A stretch of 64,000 nt of DNA from an uncultured Oscillibacter sp. (GCA_910585245.1 CAJUCO010000007.1:20447-84446); one strand, 5' to 3'. Positions 7,569 through 17,615 are shown, counted from the first letter of the stretch. The notes: generated by a model not told the origin, from the sequence alone. Numbers and translations are program-made.

Positions 7569-10500
7569 ATGAAACGTTTCTTGGAAAAACTGACGTCTTT
7601 ACCGGAGGTGGAAGAGCTGCTCCGCCGGGTGGAGAGTGGCGGCTGTCCCGCTGCGGTAACGGGCCTTCAGCCGGTCCAAAGGGCCTGTTTGGGGGCGGCG
7701 GTGGCGCGGGCGGCGGGCCGTCCGGCGGTCTTTATCTGCGGCGACGAGGGGGAGGCCCGCCAACTGGCAGGGGATCTGGAGGCCTTGTTGGAAGCACCTC
7801 CGGTGACGCTGCTTGCCCGGGAGTGGCAGCTGCGCCCCGGGGCCGTGTCCTCCCGGGATTGGGAGCGGGGCCGTCTGGCGGCCCTTTTCGCCATGGCCCA
7901 GGGGGCGCCACCGGCCGTTGTGGCCACTGCGGACGCTTTGATGGCCCGGACGCTGTCTCCGGCGCTTCTAAAGGATCTGTCGCTCACCTTACGGGTGGGG
8001 CAGCGGCAGGAGCTGCCGGAATTGACGGACCGGCTTCTCTCCGCCGGGTACTTCCGTTGCCAGCAGGTGGAGGGCGTGGGACAGTTTGCCCTTCGGGGGG
8101 GCATTTTGGATGTGTTTTCCCCGCTGATGGACCAGCCGGTCCGCTGTGAGTTTTTTGACGACGAGATCGACTCCATGGGAGCGTTTGACCCAGGCACCCA
8201 GCGGAGGACGGTAAACCTGGACGAAGCCCTGATTCTCCCAGCCGCCGAGGTGCTGCCCCGGCAGGCGAAAGGGGGGCTGGAGGGACTGGCGGGGAAGCTG
8301 CTGGCTCTGGCGGGGAAGCTGGAGAAAAAAGGGGCCGCCGAAGCCGCCGCCCGTCTACAGGAGGACGGCGAGCGATTGAAGAGCGGCGCTGTTCCCCAGG
8401 GGATAGACCGCTATTTGGCCGCCGTCTATCCCGAGGCCACCGCCGGGGTTCACTATCTGCCTTCGGATGCCGTGGTGTTCCTCAGCGAGGCGGGCCGGGT
8501 GGATGAGCGGGTAAAGGGCGCTGTTCTGCAAAACCGCCAGGATTTGGAGGTTTTGATGGAGGCGGGGATTTTAGTGGGAGACTACGCAAAGCTGCTGCTT
8601 TCCGCCGAGGAGTTCTATGCGGCGCTGGAGGCATTCCCCCTCATCATGGCCAGCGCCTTGCCCACCTCCCGCTATCCTTACCCGCCCAAGGGCCTGCTCA
8701 GTCTTAACGCCCGGCAGCTCAGTTCTTATGGCGGCAGTTTAGAAACCGCCGTGACGGACTTGGGGCAATACCGCGCCAACGGCAGCGCCGTGCTGCTTCT
8801 TTGCGGCGGGGAGACCCGGGCGCGGAACCTCCACAACCTTCTCTCAGAGCGGGGCATTCCCGCCGCCCTGGATGTGAGGGGCGAGGCCATGCCCTCTTCC
8901 GGGGAAGTGCGGATTACGGTGGGGGCGCTTTCCGCCGGATGTGAGTGGCCCGCTTTAAAACTGGCGGTGCTGACAGAGGGACAGCTGATCGCCCCGGTCC
9001 GGAAGCGGGCAAAGCCCAAAAAAGACTCCAACCGCCAAAAGATCCAGTCCTACACGGACTTGAAACCCGGGGATCTGGTGGTCCACACGCACCATGGCGT
9101 GGGCCGCTTTGCGGGCATCCAGCGGATGCCTGTGGACGGCGTGGAGAAGGACTATATGAAAATTGACTACGCCGGGGGAGATTGCCTCTATGTTCCCGCC
9201 ACGGCCTTGGATCTGGTGAGTAAGTATATCGGCGGCGGGGAGGACGGCGTGGGCCGCCAGAAACTGAACAAGCTTGGGGGAACGGAGTGGGCCAAACAAA
9301 AGACCCGGGCCAGAAAGGCCGTGAAGGATCTGGCCAAGGGGCTGACCAAGCTCTATGCCGAGCGCCAGCGCCGCCCCGGCTTCGCCTTTTCCCCGGACTC
9401 CCCCTGGCAGCGGGAGTTTGAAGAGTCTTTCCCCTATTCGGAGACGGACGACCAGCTTCGGGCTATTGCCGAGATCAAAAAGGATATGGAGCGCCCCCGG
9501 CCCATGGACCGGCTGCTTTGCGGCGATGTGGGCTACGGCAAAACGGAGGTGGCCCTCCGGGCGGTGATGAAATGCGTCCTGGACGGGAAGCAGGCGGCCA
9601 TTTTGGTTCCCACCACCGTCCTGGCCCAGCAGCACTACGCCACGGCCCTGGGGCGTTTCCGGAATTTCCCGGTGGAAATTGGCGTTTTGTCCCGCTTTAC
9701 GCCGCCGAAAGAGGCCAAGCGGATGTTGGAGGCCGCCCGAACCGGCGGCCTGGATTTGCTGATTGGAACCCACAAGCTGCTGCAAAAGAACATGGAGTTT
9801 AAAGATTTGGGCCTGTTGATTATTGACGAGGAGCAGCGCTTTGGCGTTACCCACAAAGAGCGGCTAAAGGAGCTCAGCCGCCAGGTGGACGTGCTGACCC
9901 TCTCGGCGACGCCCATCCCCCGGACGCTGAACATGGCTTTGTCCGGCCTCCGGGATATGTCCACCATTGAGGAGCCGCCGGCGGACCGCCAGCCTGTTCA
10001 GACCTATGTGCTGGAGCATGACTGGGCCATTTTGGAGGACGCCATGCGGAAAGAACTCAGCCGGGGCGGACAGATTTACTACCTGCATAACCGGGTGGAG
10101 AGCATAGACCTCACCGCCTCCCGCATTCAGAAGATGCTGGGCCCGGAGACCAGAGTGGTCACCGGCCACGGCAAGATGAGCGAGCAGGAACTCTCCACCG
10201 TCATGCACGCTATGGTGGACGGGGAGGCGGATGTGCTGGTCTGTACCACCATCATAGAAACAGGGATTGACATTTCCAATGTCAACACCTTGATCATTGA
10301 AGACGCGGACAAAATGGGCTTGGCCCAGCTCCACCAGATTCGGGGCCGGATTGGCCGCAGCGCGCGGCGGGCCTACGCCTATTTGACCTATCGAAAGGGG
10401 AAGGTCCTCCAGGAGATTGCCGCCAAGCGCCTTTCCGCCATCCGGGAATATGTGGAGTTTGGCTCCGGCTTTCGCATCGCCATGCGGGACCTGGAAATCC

Positions 10501-11072
10501 GGGGAGCGGGGAACCTTTTGGGGCCGGAACAGTCCGGATATCTCTTAAGCGTGGGATACGACCTCTATTTGAAGCTGCTGGAAGAGGCGGTTTTGGAGGA
10601 GCGGGGAGAGGAGAAGGTGGTGGAGACAGAGTGTTCCGCCGACCTGACGGTAAACGCCAACATCCCGGAGCGGTATGTCTCCTCGCCGGAGCAACGAATG
10701 GACCTTTACCGCCGCATTGCCGCCATCCGCTCCAACGACGACGCCTCGGACCTGCTGGACGAGCTGCTGGACCGTTACGGCGAGGCGCCGAAGCCGGTGT
10801 TGGCCCTTTTGGACGTGGCCCTGCTCCGGGCGGCGGCGTCCAAGGCGGGCATCTCCGACGTCACACAAAAGCGGGATGTGCTCCGTTTCCAGCTGGCGGT
10901 CTTCCGGCCCGAGGCGGTGGTGCGGGTTTGCGGATTGAACAAGTACCGCCAGCGCCTCACTGTGGCCGCCGGGGAGGACCCGGCTCTGACGCTGAAGCTA
11001 AGACCCGGCGCGGACGCCTTGGAGAGCGCCATGGAGTTGGTGGAGGATTTGAAGTTGGCGGGGAAAGAGTGA
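7569..11072 (+). CDS. mfd: Transcription-repair coupling factor Mfd
   Basis: ATP-driven DNA translocase that displaces stalled RNA polymerase and recruits UvrA. Domains in order: UvrB-homology module (about 1-350); RNA polymerase interaction domain near 495-560 (GDLVVHTHHGVGRFAG); RecG-like helicase with Walker A GDVGYGKTE near 651-659 and DEEQRFG near 751-757; helicase C domain with TTIIETGIDI and QIRGRIGRS; and the C-terminal TRCF domain. 1167 residues is full length. A clear intrinsic terminator follows at 11147. Confidence 0.97.
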   Translation: MKRFLEKLTSLPEVEELLRRVESGGCPAAVTGLQPVQRACLGAAVARAAGRPAVFICGDEGEARQLAGDLEALLEAPPVTLLAREWQLRPGAVSSRDWERGRLAALFAMAQGAPPAVVATADALMARTLSPALLKDLSLTLRVGQRQELPELTDRLLSAGYFRCQQVEGVGQFALRGGILDVFSPLMDQPVRCEFFDDEIDSMGAFDPGTQRRTVNLDEALILPAAEVLPRQAKGGLEGLAGKLLALAGKLEKKGAAEAAARLQEDGERLKSGAVPQGIDRYLAAVYPEATAGVHYLPSDAVVFLSEAGRVDERVKGAVLQNRQDLEVLMEAGILVGDYAKLLLSAEEFYAALEAFPLIMASALPTSRYPYPPKGLLSLNARQLSSYGGSLETAVTDLGQYRANGSAVLLLCGGETRARNLHNLLSERGIPAALDVRGEAMPSSGEVRITVGALSAGCEWPALKLAVLTEGQLIAPVRKRAKPKKDSNRQKIQSYTDLKPGDLVVHTHHGVGRFAGIQRMPVDGVEKDYMKIDYAGGDCLYVPATALDLVSKYIGGGEDGVGRQKLNKLGGTEWAKQKTRARKAVKDLAKGLTKLYAERQRRPGFAFSPDSPWQREFEESFPYSETDDQLRAIAEIKKDMERPRPMDRLLCGDVGYGKTEVALRAVMKCVLDGKQAAILVPTTVLAQQHYATALGRFRNFPVEIGVLSRFTPPKEAKRMLEAARTGGLDLLIGTHKLLQKNMEFKDLGLLIIDEEQRFGVTHKERLKELSRQVDVLTLSATPIPRTLNMALSGLRDMSTIEEPPADRQPVQTYVLEHDWAILEDAMRKELSRGGQIYYLHNRVESIDLTASRIQKMLGPETRVVTGHGKMSEQELSTVMHAMVDGEADVLVCTTIIETGIDISNVNTLIIEDADKMGLAQLHQIRGRIGRSARRAYAYLTYRKGKVLQEIAAKRLSAIREYVEFGSGFRIAMRDLEIRGAGNLLGPEQSGYLLSVGYDLYLKLLEEAVLEERGEEKVVETECSADLTVNANIPERYVSSPEQRMDLYRRIAAIRSNDDASDLLDELLDRYGEAPKPVLALLDVALLRAAASKAGISDVTQKRDVLRFQLAVFRPEAVVRVCGLNKYRQRLTVAAGEDPALTLKLRPGADALESAMELVEDLKLAGKE

Positions 11073-11146
11073 GTGAAGACCTGATAAACCGGCCGCTTTT
11101 GCAGTTCACTTTGAAGCCAAGGGGAGACCTTTCCCATAAACTTACC

Positions 11147-11182
11147 AAAAGCCAGCTCTCCAGACAGGAGAGCTGGCTTTTT
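11147..11182 (+). terminator. Intrinsic terminator of pth-mfd
   Basis: Perfect stem of 15 bp (11147-11161 with 11167-11181) and a 5-nt loop, with a T-rich 3' end. The arms are A-rich on the left and T-rich on the right, so it could serve both strands, also ending dctM transcripts from the right. Confidence 0.85.
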
Positions 11183-11330
11183 GACAAACGTCGGATTCTG
11201 AAATCACGCTGGATTTGGAGGGCCCTTCCTCTTTTGAACCTGGCTTGTGCTTTTCGCCTCTTAAGATGGAAGAAAAGAGAGTCCAAGGGTTGAACGTTTA
11301 TCCGCCCCCAGGAGGAGAGTCAGAGGCTGG

Positions 11331-12629
11331 TTAGCCCATCATCAGGTTGGGGACAAACATGGAAAGAGGCTGGAAAAAGGTCACCAACAGCAGTACCAGA
11401 ACCATCATGGCGTAAAAGGGCAGGCAGGCCTTGGTAGCCTCCTCAATTTTGATGCGGCCAATGGAGCAACCGGCGAAAAGAGCCGCGCCCACAGGGGGCG
11501 TGCAAAGGCCAATGGCCAGATTCAAAATCAACATGGCGCCAAACTGCACGGGAGCCATGCCCAGTTGGGTGGCCACAGGGAGCAAAATGGGGGTCAAAAT
11601 CAGAATCAAAGGCCCCATATCCATGATGCAGCCCAGAACCAGGCACATGATGTTGATCAAAAGCAGGATGACAATTTTGTTGTTGGAGATCCCCAGGAGC
11701 AAATTCGTGACCATGGTCGGCACTTTCAGGTAGGCCAGCAGCCAGCCGAACATGGACGCGGTGGCAATCAGCGCCATGACCATGGCGATGGTCCGCAGGG
11801 ACTTGCGAAGAATGTTGGCGAATTGGCTCAGAGGGATTTCCCGGTAGATGAAGAAGGTGACAATGAAGGCGTACACCACGGCCACCGCAGCGGACTCCGT
11901 GGCCGTGAACCACCCCAGAATCACACCGCCGACGATGATGATACAGGTCATCAGTCCCAGCAGAGCGTCCTTTGTGGCGATCCAGATCTCTCTAGCGGAG
12001 AGCACCCGTCCCTTGGGATAATTCCGCTTCCGGGCAATGATGGCGGTCATGACCATCAAGGCCACGCCCAGCAAGACGCCCGGAATCAGCCCGCCCATAA
12101 AGAGCTGGCCGATGGAAACACCTCCGCCTGCCGCCATGGCAAAGAGAATCATGTTGTGGGAAGGGGGAATCATGACGCCCTGGCAGGAGGAGGTAACCGT
12201 GACCGCCACGGAAAAGTCCTTGTCATAGCCGGAGTCCGTCATCATGGGAATCAGGATGGAGCCGATGGAGGAGGTGTCCGCCACGGCGGAGCCGGAGATG
12301 CCGCCGAAAAACATGGATGCCAGAATATTCACCTGGGCCAGACCGCCCCGCATCCAGCCCACAAAGGCGTTGGCCAGTGTGATGAGCCGGCGGGAGATGC
12401 CCCCTTGTCCCATGATTTCACCGGCCAGGATGAAGAAGGGAATTGCCAGTAAGGAGAAGGACTGAACACCGTTGACCATTCGCTGGAACAGTGTGGCCAG
12501 GGGAATGTTCAAATACAGCGCGGTCAGCACGGAGGAAATCCCCAGAGTAAAGGAGATTGGCGTACGGATTGCCAACAAAATGACGAAGGAACAGAGCATA
12601 ATGGCGATGGCAACAGAAGTATCAGGCAT
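11331..12629 (-). CDS. dctM: TRAP transporter large permease subunit (DctM), system 1
   Basis: Twelve-helix integral membrane subunit that carries the cation-coupled transport channel of a TRAP system. 432 residues, with family blocks such as FTLGISS near the start, PFFILAGEIMGQGG, GSAVADTSSIGSILIP, and the repeat-like GLCTPPVGAALFAG near the C terminus. The start overlaps the end of dctQ by 8 bp, so the two are translationally coupled. It is the last gene of a minus-strand set running from the FGGY kinase at 19.1 kb. The substrate is inferred only from neighbours: a sugar, sugar acid or polyol. Confidence 0.95.
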   Translation of the reverse strand: MPDTSVAIAIMLCSFVILLAIRTPISFTLGISSVLTALYLNIPLATLFQRMVNGVQSFSLLAIPFFILAGEIMGQGGISRRLITLANAFVGWMRGGLAQVNILASMFFGGISGSAVADTSSIGSILIPMMTDSGYDKDFSVAVTVTSSCQGVMIPPSHNMILFAMAAGGGVSIGQLFMGGLIPGVLLGVALMVMTAIIARKRNYPKGRVLSAREIWIATKDALLGLMTCIIIVGGVILGWFTATESAAVAVVYAFIVTFFIYREIPLSQFANILRKSLRTIAMVMALIATASMFGWLLAYLKVPTMVTNLLLGISNNKIVILLLINIMCLVLGCIMDMGPLILILTPILLPVATQLGMAPVQFGAMLILNLAIGLCTPPVGAALFAGCSIGRIKIEEATKACLPFYAMMVLVLLLVTFFQPLSMFVPNLMMG

Positions 12630-13137
12630 GAGGGTCCTCCTTTCCGGCCTCCGGCACGTCTTCTAATATGTGTTTGTCCCGCTTGGCCGCCACCAAGATG
12701 GCGTTCAGAAAGACCAGAATGCCGGACAGGGGCAAAATAACATAGAGCACCGAGCTGGGGAGCTTGGTGGCGGGCATCGTGGAGAGCTTGGTCATGTTCA
12801 TGATCACAACTCCGTAATAGACCATCAAACCGCCGAAGGCGGCCATGAGGATATGATCCACACTCTCCAAGATACCGATGGCCTTTGCGGGCAGCTTGGA
12901 GGTGAACATCTCGATGCTGATATGGATTTTCTCCAATACGCCGATGGCCATGCCGATGAGACTGAACCAAACCAGCATCAGCGTGGCGACCTCCTGGGTC
13001 CAGGCGAAGCCCTGTTTAAAAATGTAACGCAAGATGACATCAACGAAGACGATGACGGTTAAAACCACCATGCAGATCATGGCGAACCACTCCAGCGCCT
13101 TGAACAATACGCGGAACGCTTTCCGGGCAGCTTGCAT
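12622..13137 (-). CDS. dctQ: TRAP transporter small permease subunit (DctQ), system 1
   Basis: Four-helix membrane partner of DctM. 171 residues; hydrophobic helices near 17-37, 48-65, 88-108 and 128-150, with the family pattern LRYIFKQGFAWTQEVATLMLVW in the second-helix region. The start at 13137 follows AAAGGAG. It lies 71 bp after dctP, the gap holding a stem-loop likely to set the ratio of binding protein to permease. Confidence 0.93.
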   Translation of the reverse strand: MQAARKAFRVLFKALEWFAMICMVVLTVIVFVDVILRYIFKQGFAWTQEVATLMLVWFSLIGMAIGVLEKIHISIEMFTSKLPAKAIGILESVDHILMAAFGGLMVYYGVVIMNMTKLSTMPATKLPSSVLYVILPLSGILVFLNAILVAAKRDKHILEDVPEAGKEDPHA

Positions 13138-13169
13138 AACCGGCTCCTTTCAAACTCTTCTAATTCTGG

Positions 13170-13199
13170 AAAAGAGCGGCCATCTGGCCGCCCTCTTTC
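13170..13199 (-). promoter_or_regulatory. Intercistronic stem-loop between dctP and dctQ (system 1)
   Basis: GC-rich hairpin on the minus strand with one bulge and a short T run after it. A hairpin sits in exactly the same place in TRAP system 2 (23853-23886). Such a structure would protect or partly terminate the dctP message so that the binding protein is made in excess. Confidence 0.6.
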
Positions 13200-13208
13200 G
13201 GAGTGAAC

Positions 13209-14267
13209 TCAACCCAAAGCCTGGACGCGCTCAACAATGGCTTTTTGATCGGCGTCAAGGAAGCTATCGTACATGGGGGCCACGGCATCCTGGAACGCTT
13301 TTAGCTCATCGGCCGTCAGAGTCGTCAGGGTGCAGCCCTTCTCCTCGGCGATTTGGGCGTTTTTCGCCTCGGACTCCTCCCAGGCGTCGCGGTGCCAAAC
13401 CTCGGCCTCTTTGGCGCAGTCGAAGATGATTTGCTGATCCTCGGCGGACAGCTTGTCCATGGTCTGCTTGGAGGCCAGGATCATGTCCGGCATATAGGAG
13501 TGGCCGTCATACGTCCAATAAGGAGCAACCTCCCAGAAAGACATTTCGATGTAGGAGGTCATGTTGTTTTCCGCACCGTCCACCACACCGGTCTGGATAG
13601 AAGAATAAGTGTCGTTGAAGGGAAGACCCACACCGGCGGCGCCCAGGTTCTCCATCAAAGCCAGCATCAGATCAGACTCGGACACACGGATTTTCATACC
13701 GGCCATGTCGGCGGGAGTCCGGATTTCCTTCTTGGCGTTAAAGAAGTTACGAGAACCGGGATGGAGGTAGGTAACTCCCACCAGGTTGTTGTTTTTGAAG
13801 GTTTCAAAGACCTCCTGGCCGATTTCGCCGTCCAGGACCTTGAAGAGGTGGTCCACGCTGGTGTACTCATAGGGCATTTGCAAAGCGTTCATCAAAGGAG
13901 CAAATTCGGCGGAAGCGCCGGAGGACACGCGGGTGAAATCCAGTCCCCCGAACTGGCACTGTTCGATGGTGGAGCGTTCGTCGCCCAGCTCGCCGGCGAA
14001 GTGGCATTCAATGGTGATCCGGCCGTTGGTCTTTTCGTTTACAAGGTCGGCGAACATTTGGCAGGCTTGGCTGGTGATGTGCTCGGCGTTGTGGCTGTTG
14101 GCCAGACGAAGGAGCATCGTCTCCCCCTCGGGAGCCGTGTCGGGGGCGGCGGGTTCGGTGGTATTGCTACCGGCGTCGGGAGCGGGGGCGGGGGTACTGT
14201 CGCCTCCGCAGGCGCACAGACCCAATAGCATCAGGGCTGTCAGCAAGCAGGCAATCAAGTTCTTCAT
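13209..14267 (-). CDS. dctP: TRAP transporter substrate-binding lipoprotein (DctP), system 1
   Basis: Extracellular solute-binding protein anchored to the membrane. It has a signal peptide from MKNLIACLLTALMLLG and a lipobox ending CAC, with Cys+1 near residue 20, followed by a low-complexity Ala/Pro/Thr linker. The body shows DctP blocks including QFGGLDFTRVSSGA, the PGSRNFFNAKKEIRTPADMAGMKIR region with the conserved substrate-clamping Arg, and GVVDGAENN. The first in-frame ATG (14279) touches the GGAGG site directly, so I use the ATG at 14267. It lies directly downstream of the two-component system on the same strand, which probably controls it. Confidence 0.93.
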   Translation of the reverse strand: MKNLIACLLTALMLLGLCACGGDSTPAPAPDAGSNTTEPAAPDTAPEGETMLLRLANSHNAEHITSQACQMFADLVNEKTNGRITIECHFAGELGDERSTIEQCQFGGLDFTRVSSGASAEFAPLMNALQMPYEYTSVDHLFKVLDGEIGQEVFETFKNNNLVGVTYLHPGSRNFFNAKKEIRTPADMAGMKIRVSESDLMLALMENLGAAGVGLPFNDTYSSIQTGVVDGAENNMTSYIEMSFWEVAPYWTYDGHSYMPDMILASKQTMDKLSAEDQQIIFDCAKEAEVWHRDAWEESEAKNAQIAEEKGCTLTTLTADELKAFQDAVAPMYDSFLDADQKAIVERVQALG

Positions 14268-14429
14268 TTCTTCATTCATCCTCCATTTGGTATTCTGTTT
14301 TAAGAAACAGTTTTCATCTTTTAGTATAATTCACACCTGCTCGCTAAAAAATCGTAAAGTTTTGCTGTTTAGCCGTCAATTTTTTGTCATATATCAATAG
14401 AGAAATATAAATTTTGTGTAAAACTTACA

Positions 14430-14453
14430 ATAGCGGGCCTTTCGGCCCGCTAT
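14430..14453 (-). terminator. Intrinsic terminator after the response regulator
   Basis: Perfect 10-bp stem (14430-14439 with 14444-14453) with a 4-nt loop, overlapping the last codons of the regulator on the minus strand and followed by a T-rich stretch. It separates two-component transcription from dctPQM. The remaining gap up to the dctP start is AT-rich and must hold the transporter promoter. Confidence 0.7.
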
Positions 14454-15169
14454 GGTTGATCGTTCTGTTTGGCTTGTGTCCGATAGACGGAAGGGGTGCA
14501 GCCCACAACGCGTTTGAAGGCCTTGGCGAAATAGTTGGAATCCGGATAGCCTACTGACCGGCCGATCTCGCTGACGCTCAGATCCGTAGAACACAGGCGG
14601 CGCTTGGCCTTTTCAATGCGGTAGGCGGTGAAAAACTCCAGAAATGTTTTGCCGGTAATGGCTTTGACCTGTCGCGAAAAATAGAAGGAACTCATGCCCA
14701 TGCTCTTGGCCGCGGACTCGAGGGAGATATCCTCCGTGTAGTGCTGGCGCACCCAGATGTTCAGGGACGTCTCAAAGGGCGTGGCCGCTTGGACAGGCGG
14801 CGCCACCTCAAAAAACTTTTGAAGGAGTTCCCGTAAGTCGGATTCCGAGACGGGCTTGAGCAGATATTCCTCCGCCCCGGAGCGCAGGGCCTCTACGGCG
14901 TAATCAAAGCGGTCATAGGCTGTGAGAAATACCATATGGACTTCCGGCTGGTGGCACTTGATGACGGCGGCGGCCTCCAAACCGTTTTTTACCGGAAGCT
15001 CAATGTCCATGAAAATGATCTGTGGGCGAATCTGCAAGGCCTTTGAAACCGCCGAGGTTCCGTCGCCGGCGGTTTCCACCAGCGCCTCCTCTCCCAGAAC
15101 GGAGCGCAGGCGGGAAACGATGGCCGCGCGGCTTTTGGGTTCATCCTCTACCACTAATATTTTGATCAT
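14450..15169 (-). CDS. Response regulator, AraC-type output
   Basis: N-terminal receiver domain (about 1-120) with the acidic pair near the start (VEDE), phospho-Asp in IIFMDIELP, and Lys in LLKPVSE. C-terminal AraC/XylS domain (about 135-235) contains two helix-turn-helix motifs, the second in SVSEIGRSVGYPDSNYFAKAFKR. This is the YesN-type layout that pairs with YesM/LytS-like kinases. The start overlaps the kinase gene by 29 bp, so the two are coupled. The target is most likely the adjacent dctPQM operon, as is usual for such pairs. Confidence 0.93.
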   Translation of the reverse strand: MIKILVVEDEPKSRAAIVSRLRSVLGEEALVETAGDGTSAVSKALQIRPQIIFMDIELPVKNGLEAAAVIKCHQPEVHMVFLTAYDRFDYAVEALRSGAEEYLLKPVSESDLRELLQKFFEVAPPVQAATPFETSLNIWVRQHYTEDISLESAAKSMGMSSFYFSRQVKAITGKTFLEFFTAYRIEKAKRRLCSTDLSVSEIGRSVGYPDSNYFAKAFKRVVGCTPSVYRTQAKQNDQP

Positions 15170-16622
15170 TGCCGTCGCCTCCCAAAATGATTCTGACGGA
15201 TGTCCCGACGCCGCTCATGCTGAACACATTGACGCGTCCGCCGTTCAACCGCATCCGTTCCGAGATGTTTGCAATTCCCACAGACTGGCGCCGCCCGCCG
15301 GCGGAGAGGTTTTCGCTTACGTTAAAGCCGCACCCGTTGTCCGTTACCGTAATGGTAATTCCCCGGCGTGTTCGCCGTGTCCTGACCCGAATCCGTCCGG
15401 ATTCCGGACGGCCTTTCAGACCGTGAACGATGGAATTTTCCACCAGCGGCTGAAGGATAAACTTAGGGACCTTTGTGCCGTTCAAGGCCGGGTCCGCCAT
15501 GACCTCGAAGATAATGCGGTCCCCATACCGGGTCTCTTGCAGCTCGATATAATCCTGAAGCAGCTGAAGCTCCCGGCCCAGGGTGACGATGGCCTCTCCG
15601 CTTTCCAGGGAATAGCGGAAAAAACTGGAGAGGCGGAGAATCAGATTTTCTGACAGGGGCGCGCCCTCTTCCCGGGCAAGCGCGGCGATGGTGCTCAGGG
15701 TATTGAAGAGGAAATGGGGCTTAATCTGGCTCTGGAGTTGGGCAAAACGGATTTCCTGTAGTTTTCGCTGCATTTGAGCGGCCTCCACCTCTTTTTCCAG
15801 CAGGTGCTGCTCCATTTCGGACTGTTGCTCCAGGGCGTGGATGGTCCGGCGAATCTCTTCTTGCATCAGATTAAAGGACTGGATGGTGCGGCCAATTTCA
15901 TCGCCACTTTTCACGCTCAGCGGCGGCGCGTCATAGCGGCCGTCACGGATTTGGTCCGCCGCCCACCCCAGGGCCGCCAGGGGACGGAGAACGCTGCGGT
16001 TGAAAACCGTCAAAATCAAGACCACCACCGCCGTCGTTATGGAAAGGAACCACATGAACCGCCGGCTGTTTCTCCAATTGGTCTCTTCAATTTCATGCCA
16101 CTGTTCCCCGCCCTGGACAATTCGGCTGTGAAGCAAATCCCGGGTATACCCGTCGATGTAAGCCGACTGGGTTTTCAGGGAGAGATAGGGCTGGATCAAG
16201 TCCTCCTCCTGCCCCAACTCCAAAAAGGCCGCCTGGGATTTGCGGTAGTATTCCATGGCGTTGCAAATCGCCTGCTTTAGCATATACTCTTGCCGCAAGT
16301 CCCCGGTTCTGCTGGGCTGGAGCTCTTGTAGCCTTCGGTCGGTTGCTTCGATGGCGGAGAGATACTCCTTTCGGGTTTGCTCTGTGGAAACGGGGCGGAT
16401 GTAGGCTTCCAGAGACACATTTTCTTCCGAAAAAGCGTCCAAAAAGCCGGTGATATCCAGGTAGTCATTCATGATGATGCTGGAAGCACCGCTAAAATCG
16501 TGGAGCCGCAGCGTTACCATCAGCACCAGAAGCCAGGTCATTATAAGCATCATTCCCACCAAAAAGGTGCTTTTGGCCCGAATGGAGGTGTGGTACCACG
16601 TTTGAAGCAGCCGCTTCCTCAT
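15141..16622 (-). CDS. Sensor histidine kinase, YesM/LytS-like (His_kinase family)
   Basis: 493 residues. A first membrane helix near 19-43 and a second near 189-210 flank an extracellular helical sensor domain. Then come HAMP (SVLRPLAALGWAADQI), a coiled coil, the His_kinase H-box in IKPHFLFNTLSTIAALA, and a GHKL ATPase with VENSIVHGLKG and TVTDNGCGF. It senses an outside signal, perhaps with the DctP binding protein as co-receptor, and phosphorylates the overlapping response regulator. The gap to the isomerase gene (16623-16733) holds a small GC hairpin. Confidence 0.93.
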   Translation of the reverse strand: MRKRLLQTWYHTSIRAKSTFLVGMMLIMTWLLVLMVTLRLHDFSGASSIIMNDYLDITGFLDAFSEENVSLEAYIRPVSTEQTRKEYLSAIEATDRRLQELQPSRTGDLRQEYMLKQAICNAMEYYRKSQAAFLELGQEEDLIQPYLSLKTQSAYIDGYTRDLLHSRIVQGGEQWHEIEETNWRNSRRFMWFLSITTAVVVLILTVFNRSVLRPLAALGWAADQIRDGRYDAPPLSVKSGDEIGRTIQSFNLMQEEIRRTIHALEQQSEMEQHLLEKEVEAAQMQRKLQEIRFAQLQSQIKPHFLFNTLSTIAALAREEGAPLSENLILRLSSFFRYSLESGEAIVTLGRELQLLQDYIELQETRYGDRIIFEVMADPALNGTKVPKFILQPLVENSIVHGLKGRPESGRIRVRTRRTRRGITITVTDNGCGFNVSENLSAGGRRQSVGIANISERMRLNGGRVNVFSMSGVGTSVRIILGGDGNDQNISGRG

Positions 16623-16733
16623 AGAAACAATCCCCCTAACCGTGTTTACAAAAGGGCCGTTCCGGCCGCCATATACAGGCAGTTATTCGTTCAAAACCAT
16701 CGGTTGCCGCCGGCGGTCTTTCGCCCCGGACGC

Positions 16734-17615
16734 TTAAGGTTCCATCGCTTTGCGGATAAATGCCACGCTGGCGGAAGCGCAACGAAAAAGCGTATCCGGG
16801 GCGCCGTCAGGCACCATGTCCCGCCATATCCGGTATTTGGCGGAGCTGGGAGAAGACCGCAGCACCATAGGCTCCATTGTGACAACTCCGGGATAGCCGG
16901 TTTTACGCAAGGTGCTTAGCAGAGCGGGCCAATCCGTATCCGTTGGGGTCAAGCCGGGCAGGCCCCGGTTTGACTCGCAAATATGCAGATGGCCGAACCG
17001 GCCGCTCTCCATCGCCTGGGACATGGCGGCGGCAAGGGAGTCCTCCTCAATGTTCATATGGAAGGTGTCCAGAAGAAGTTGGGCATTGGGACTGTTGATG
17101 TCCCGGCAAAAACGGACACCCTCCGCCACTGTGGTGATCATATAGGCCTCAAATCGGTTCACCACCTCGAAACAAACGTTTACGCCGCAGCGTTCCGCCA
17201 CAGGAAGAACTTTTTGCAAAGACTCCACACCACGGGCCCACATCTCCTCTTGCTCTTGAAAGGTAAAGGGCTTTTGGGGAATATCCAACCACCGTGTGTA
17301 AATCACGCCGCTCCAGATGGGGCTTCCCACATCGGCGGCGGCCTGAATCGCCTCGCAACTCAGAGCGACGCTTTTTTGTCTAAGCTCCGGGTCCCGGGCG
17401 CACAGGTCCGCGCCGGGAACGCCTCCGTTTAGCGTCAGGGAGAGCCCGCGGTTTCGGACCTCCCGCCCAAAGTCCTTTCGCTGGGCAGAAGACATTTCCA
17501 CCACCGCCATGGTGCCGCATTCCAAAACGTCGGCTCCCGCCCCGGCAGTCCAAGTCAGAGCGTCGGACAGACAGCCGGTGTTCCAGTAGAGATACTGAAT
17601 GCCAATGGGATTCAT
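16734..17615 (-). CDS. Sugar phosphate isomerase/epimerase (TIM barrel, AP endonuclease 2 family)
   Basis: 293 residues of the xylose-isomerase-like TIM-barrel family, which isomerises or epimerises keto-sugars at a divalent metal. Metal-ligand blocks are visible: CFEVVNRFEAYM (Glu), LLDTFHMNIEE (Asp, His), HLHICESNRGLPG (His), and VTMEPMV (Glu). This pattern resembles tagatose 3-epimerase and related enzymes. The exact substrate cannot be read from the sequence. It is 30 bp downstream of the FGGY kinase, so the two act in one pathway. Confidence 0.88.
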   Translation of the reverse strand: MNPIGIQYLYWNTGCLSDALTWTAGAGADVLECGTMAVVEMSSAQRKDFGREVRNRGLSLTLNGGVPGADLCARDPELRQKSVALSCEAIQAAADVGSPIWSGVIYTRWLDIPQKPFTFQEQEEMWARGVESLQKVLPVAERCGVNVCFEVVNRFEAYMITTVAEGVRFCRDINSPNAQLLLDTFHMNIEEDSLAAAMSQAMESGRFGHLHICESNRGLPGLTPTDTDWPALLSTLRKTGYPGVVTMEPMVLRSSPSSAKYRIWRDMVPDGAPDTLFRCASASVAFIRKAMEP